A DNA stretch of 64,000 nucleotides from Allacma fusca (taxonomy: Eukaryota > Arthropoda > Collembola > Symphypleona > Sminthuridae), in the NCBI GenBank assembly GCA_947179485.1, contig OX359246.1, forward strand, positions 50,881,632-50,945,631, given 5' to 3'. The notes under the pieces are model-generated. The model did not search any database. It was not told the DNA's origin and was given only the letters and a program-made list of their open reading frames with translations. Positions 63,101 through 64,000 of the stretch are shown piece after piece (position 1 is the stretch's first letter; each line of letters opens with the position of its first letter). The position numbers were made by a program, and so were the translations under genes.

Positions 63101-64000
63101 TTCTCCTCAAACTTTGGCAATACACTCAGGCAGTCTGCCAAAGCTCAATTCTCGATTTTGAGGTGAATCGAAAAACTTTAAAAATAGCGATAAAAATGAC
63201 GTCGTTTCTGTGGTCACTTTTTCGGTTGTTTTCTGAACTCGTCCGATTCTCCTCAAACTGTGGCAATACATTCGGGCAGTATCCTAAAGCTTAATTTTCG
63301 AATTTGAGTTGAATCGAACAACTTTAGAAATAGCGATTAAAATGAAGTGTCGTTGCTCTGGTCACTTTTTCAAGGGTTTCCTGAACTCGTCCGAATCCCA
63401 TCAAACTTTGGGAATACACTCGGGCAGTCTGCCAAAGCTCAATTCTCGAATTTGAGTTGAATCGAAAAACTTTAAAAATAGCAATGAAAATGAAGTGCCG
63501 TTGCTCTAGTCACTTTTTTAAGGGTTTCCTAAACTCGTACGATTCTCCTCAAACTTTGGGAATACTATCGGGCAGTCTGCTAAAGCTCAATTCTCGACTT
63601 TGAGGTGAATCGAAAAACTTTAAAAATAGCAATAAAATGACGTGTCGTTTCTGTGGTCACTTTTTCGGTTGTTTTCTGAACCGGTCCGAATCCCCTCAAA
63701 CTTTGGGAATACACTCGGGCAGTCTGCCAAAGCTCAATTCTCGAATTTGAGGTGAATCGAAAAACTAAAAATAGCGATAACAATGACGTATCGTTTCTGT
63801 GGTAACGTTTTCGGTTGTTTTTTGAACTCGTCCGATTCTCCTCAAACTTTGGCAATACATTCGGGCAGTATCCTAAAGCTTAATTTTCGAATTTGAGTTG
63901 AATCGAAAAACTTTAAAAATAGCGATTAAAATGAAGTGTCGTTGCTCTGGTCACTTTTTCAAGGGTTTCCTGAACTCGTCCGAATCCCATCAAACTTTGG
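60114..64000. repeat. Composite core, third copy, partial and shortened
   Basis: Repeats the 4,722-bp core that starts at 48,751 and 55,392. One monomer is lost in the bridge, where the l monomer runs into a fused monomer at 60,558 (private AACTTTATTAATAG near 60,520). A second is lost near 62,740, where G runs straight into B and skips A. The offset to unit II therefore falls from 4,722 to 4,575 and then 4,427. Private changes include AAGCCTAATT near 62,257 and CTCGAGTTTGAG near 62,564. The window ends inside monomer m (63,951). Confidence 0.85.

Larger units (their letters stand above)
1..64000. repeat. Satellite DNA array, ~148-bp monomer, entire window
   Basis: The phase mark TCACTTTTT (or TAAC-TTTTT) recurs at 1, 149, 297, 443, 591, 739, 886, 1034 and onward to 63951, giving steps of 148 bp with occasional 144, 146, 147 or 150. 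Every stretch I read is a variant of this monomer, in one orientation. Shared blocks in order are the T-tract, GAACTCGTCCGA, CAAACTTTGGGAATAC, GGGCAGT, AAGCTCAATTCTCGA, TGAATCGAAAAACTTTAAAAATAGCGAT and AAAATGACGTG. The length is close to the 147 bp wrapped in a nucleosome core, as in many centromeric satellites (known for the class; centromeric function is inferred). No gene, RNA gene or transposon interrupts it. Bases 1-8 match the A monomer and position 9 is a private T-to-C change. The array runs off both window ends. Confidence 0.97.

Noticed and set aside
52512-63855. 91-codon minus-strand frame at 52,512, 59,153 and 63,580
   Set aside because: The slightly longer frame is produced by the 2-bp-shorter G/l junction, which shifts phase. 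It is not selection for a protein.
1-64000. CRISPR array
   Set aside because: The repeats are directly abutting 148-bp units with no unique spacers, far longer than CRISPR repeats, and there are no cas genes.
1-64000. CENP-B box (TTCGNNNNANNCGGG pattern)
   Set aside because: I looked for TTCG followed at the right spacing by A and CGGG on both strands of representative monomers and found no match. ATTCGGGC and CGAATCCC carry only parts of it.
1-64000. Transposon, LTR or insertion-sequence insertions
   Set aside because: No stretch departs from the 148-bp monomer text, and I see no target-site duplications or terminal repeats. Length changes are whole monomers or 1-4 bp.
1-64000. Inverted segments within the array
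   Set aside because: The TCAC/TAAC T-tract mark reads in the same direction throughout. No reversed monomer was found.
1-64000. Assembly artefact (duplicated contig pieces)
   Set aside because: Not excluded, but the nested duplications carry private substitutions and different unit compositions, which favours real sequence. Spanning reads and depth would decide.

Overview
The whole 64,000-base window is one uninterrupted eukaryotic satellite DNA array. I find no gene, RNA gene, transposon, CRISPR array or unique sequence. The monomer is about 148 bp (variants of 144-150 bp), all copies lie head to tail in the same orientation, and about 430 copies fit in the window. Multi-scale higher-order repeats (HORs), mostly near-identical, point to centromeric or pericentromeric heterochromatin in a long-read assembly. 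The lineage cannot be named from the sequence. CpG is not depleted (8 CpG in one hand-counted 148-bp monomer of about 42% GC), which argues against a genome with strong CpG decay or else indicates recent homogenisation.

Monomers are phased here on the TCAC or TAAC that begins the T-tract. Two subfamilies alternate: alpha (GTTGCTCT before the phase point, then TTAAGGG or TCAAGGG) and beta (GTTTCTGTGG before it, then CGGTTGTTTTC). Uppercase letters A-K name domain I monomers. Lowercase letters l-y name domain III monomers.

Layout. Domain I (1 to about 29,830) is a regular HOR array. Its canonical unit is an 8-mer of 1,181 bp (A-B-K-J-D-E-F-G), with 5-, 7- and 11-mer variants whose hybrid monomers look like unequal-crossover products. 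Positions 11,072-20,374 and 20,375-29,087 form a tandemly duplicated super-HOR of about 9 kb. Domain II (about 29,830-37,670) is less regular and holds a 20-monomer duplication at a spacing of 2,957 bp and a 592-bp 4-mer duplication. Domain III (about 37,670-46,830) is a second super-HOR family of 17-18 monomers (2,513 and 2,661 bp) with internal 444-bp and 1,330-bp tandem blocks. Domain IV (about 46,830-64,000) is a composite: domain III monomers are spliced to domain I HORs, and the composite is tandemly duplicated at 6,641 bp (1,919 + 4,722), with a third partial copy running off the window.

Short open frames of 60-91 codons recur only because the repeat recurs. The monomer length is 1 modulo 3, so frames shift at every monomer and no long protein is possible. 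Any biological role would be structural (nucleosome phasing, centromere or heterochromatin), not coding.
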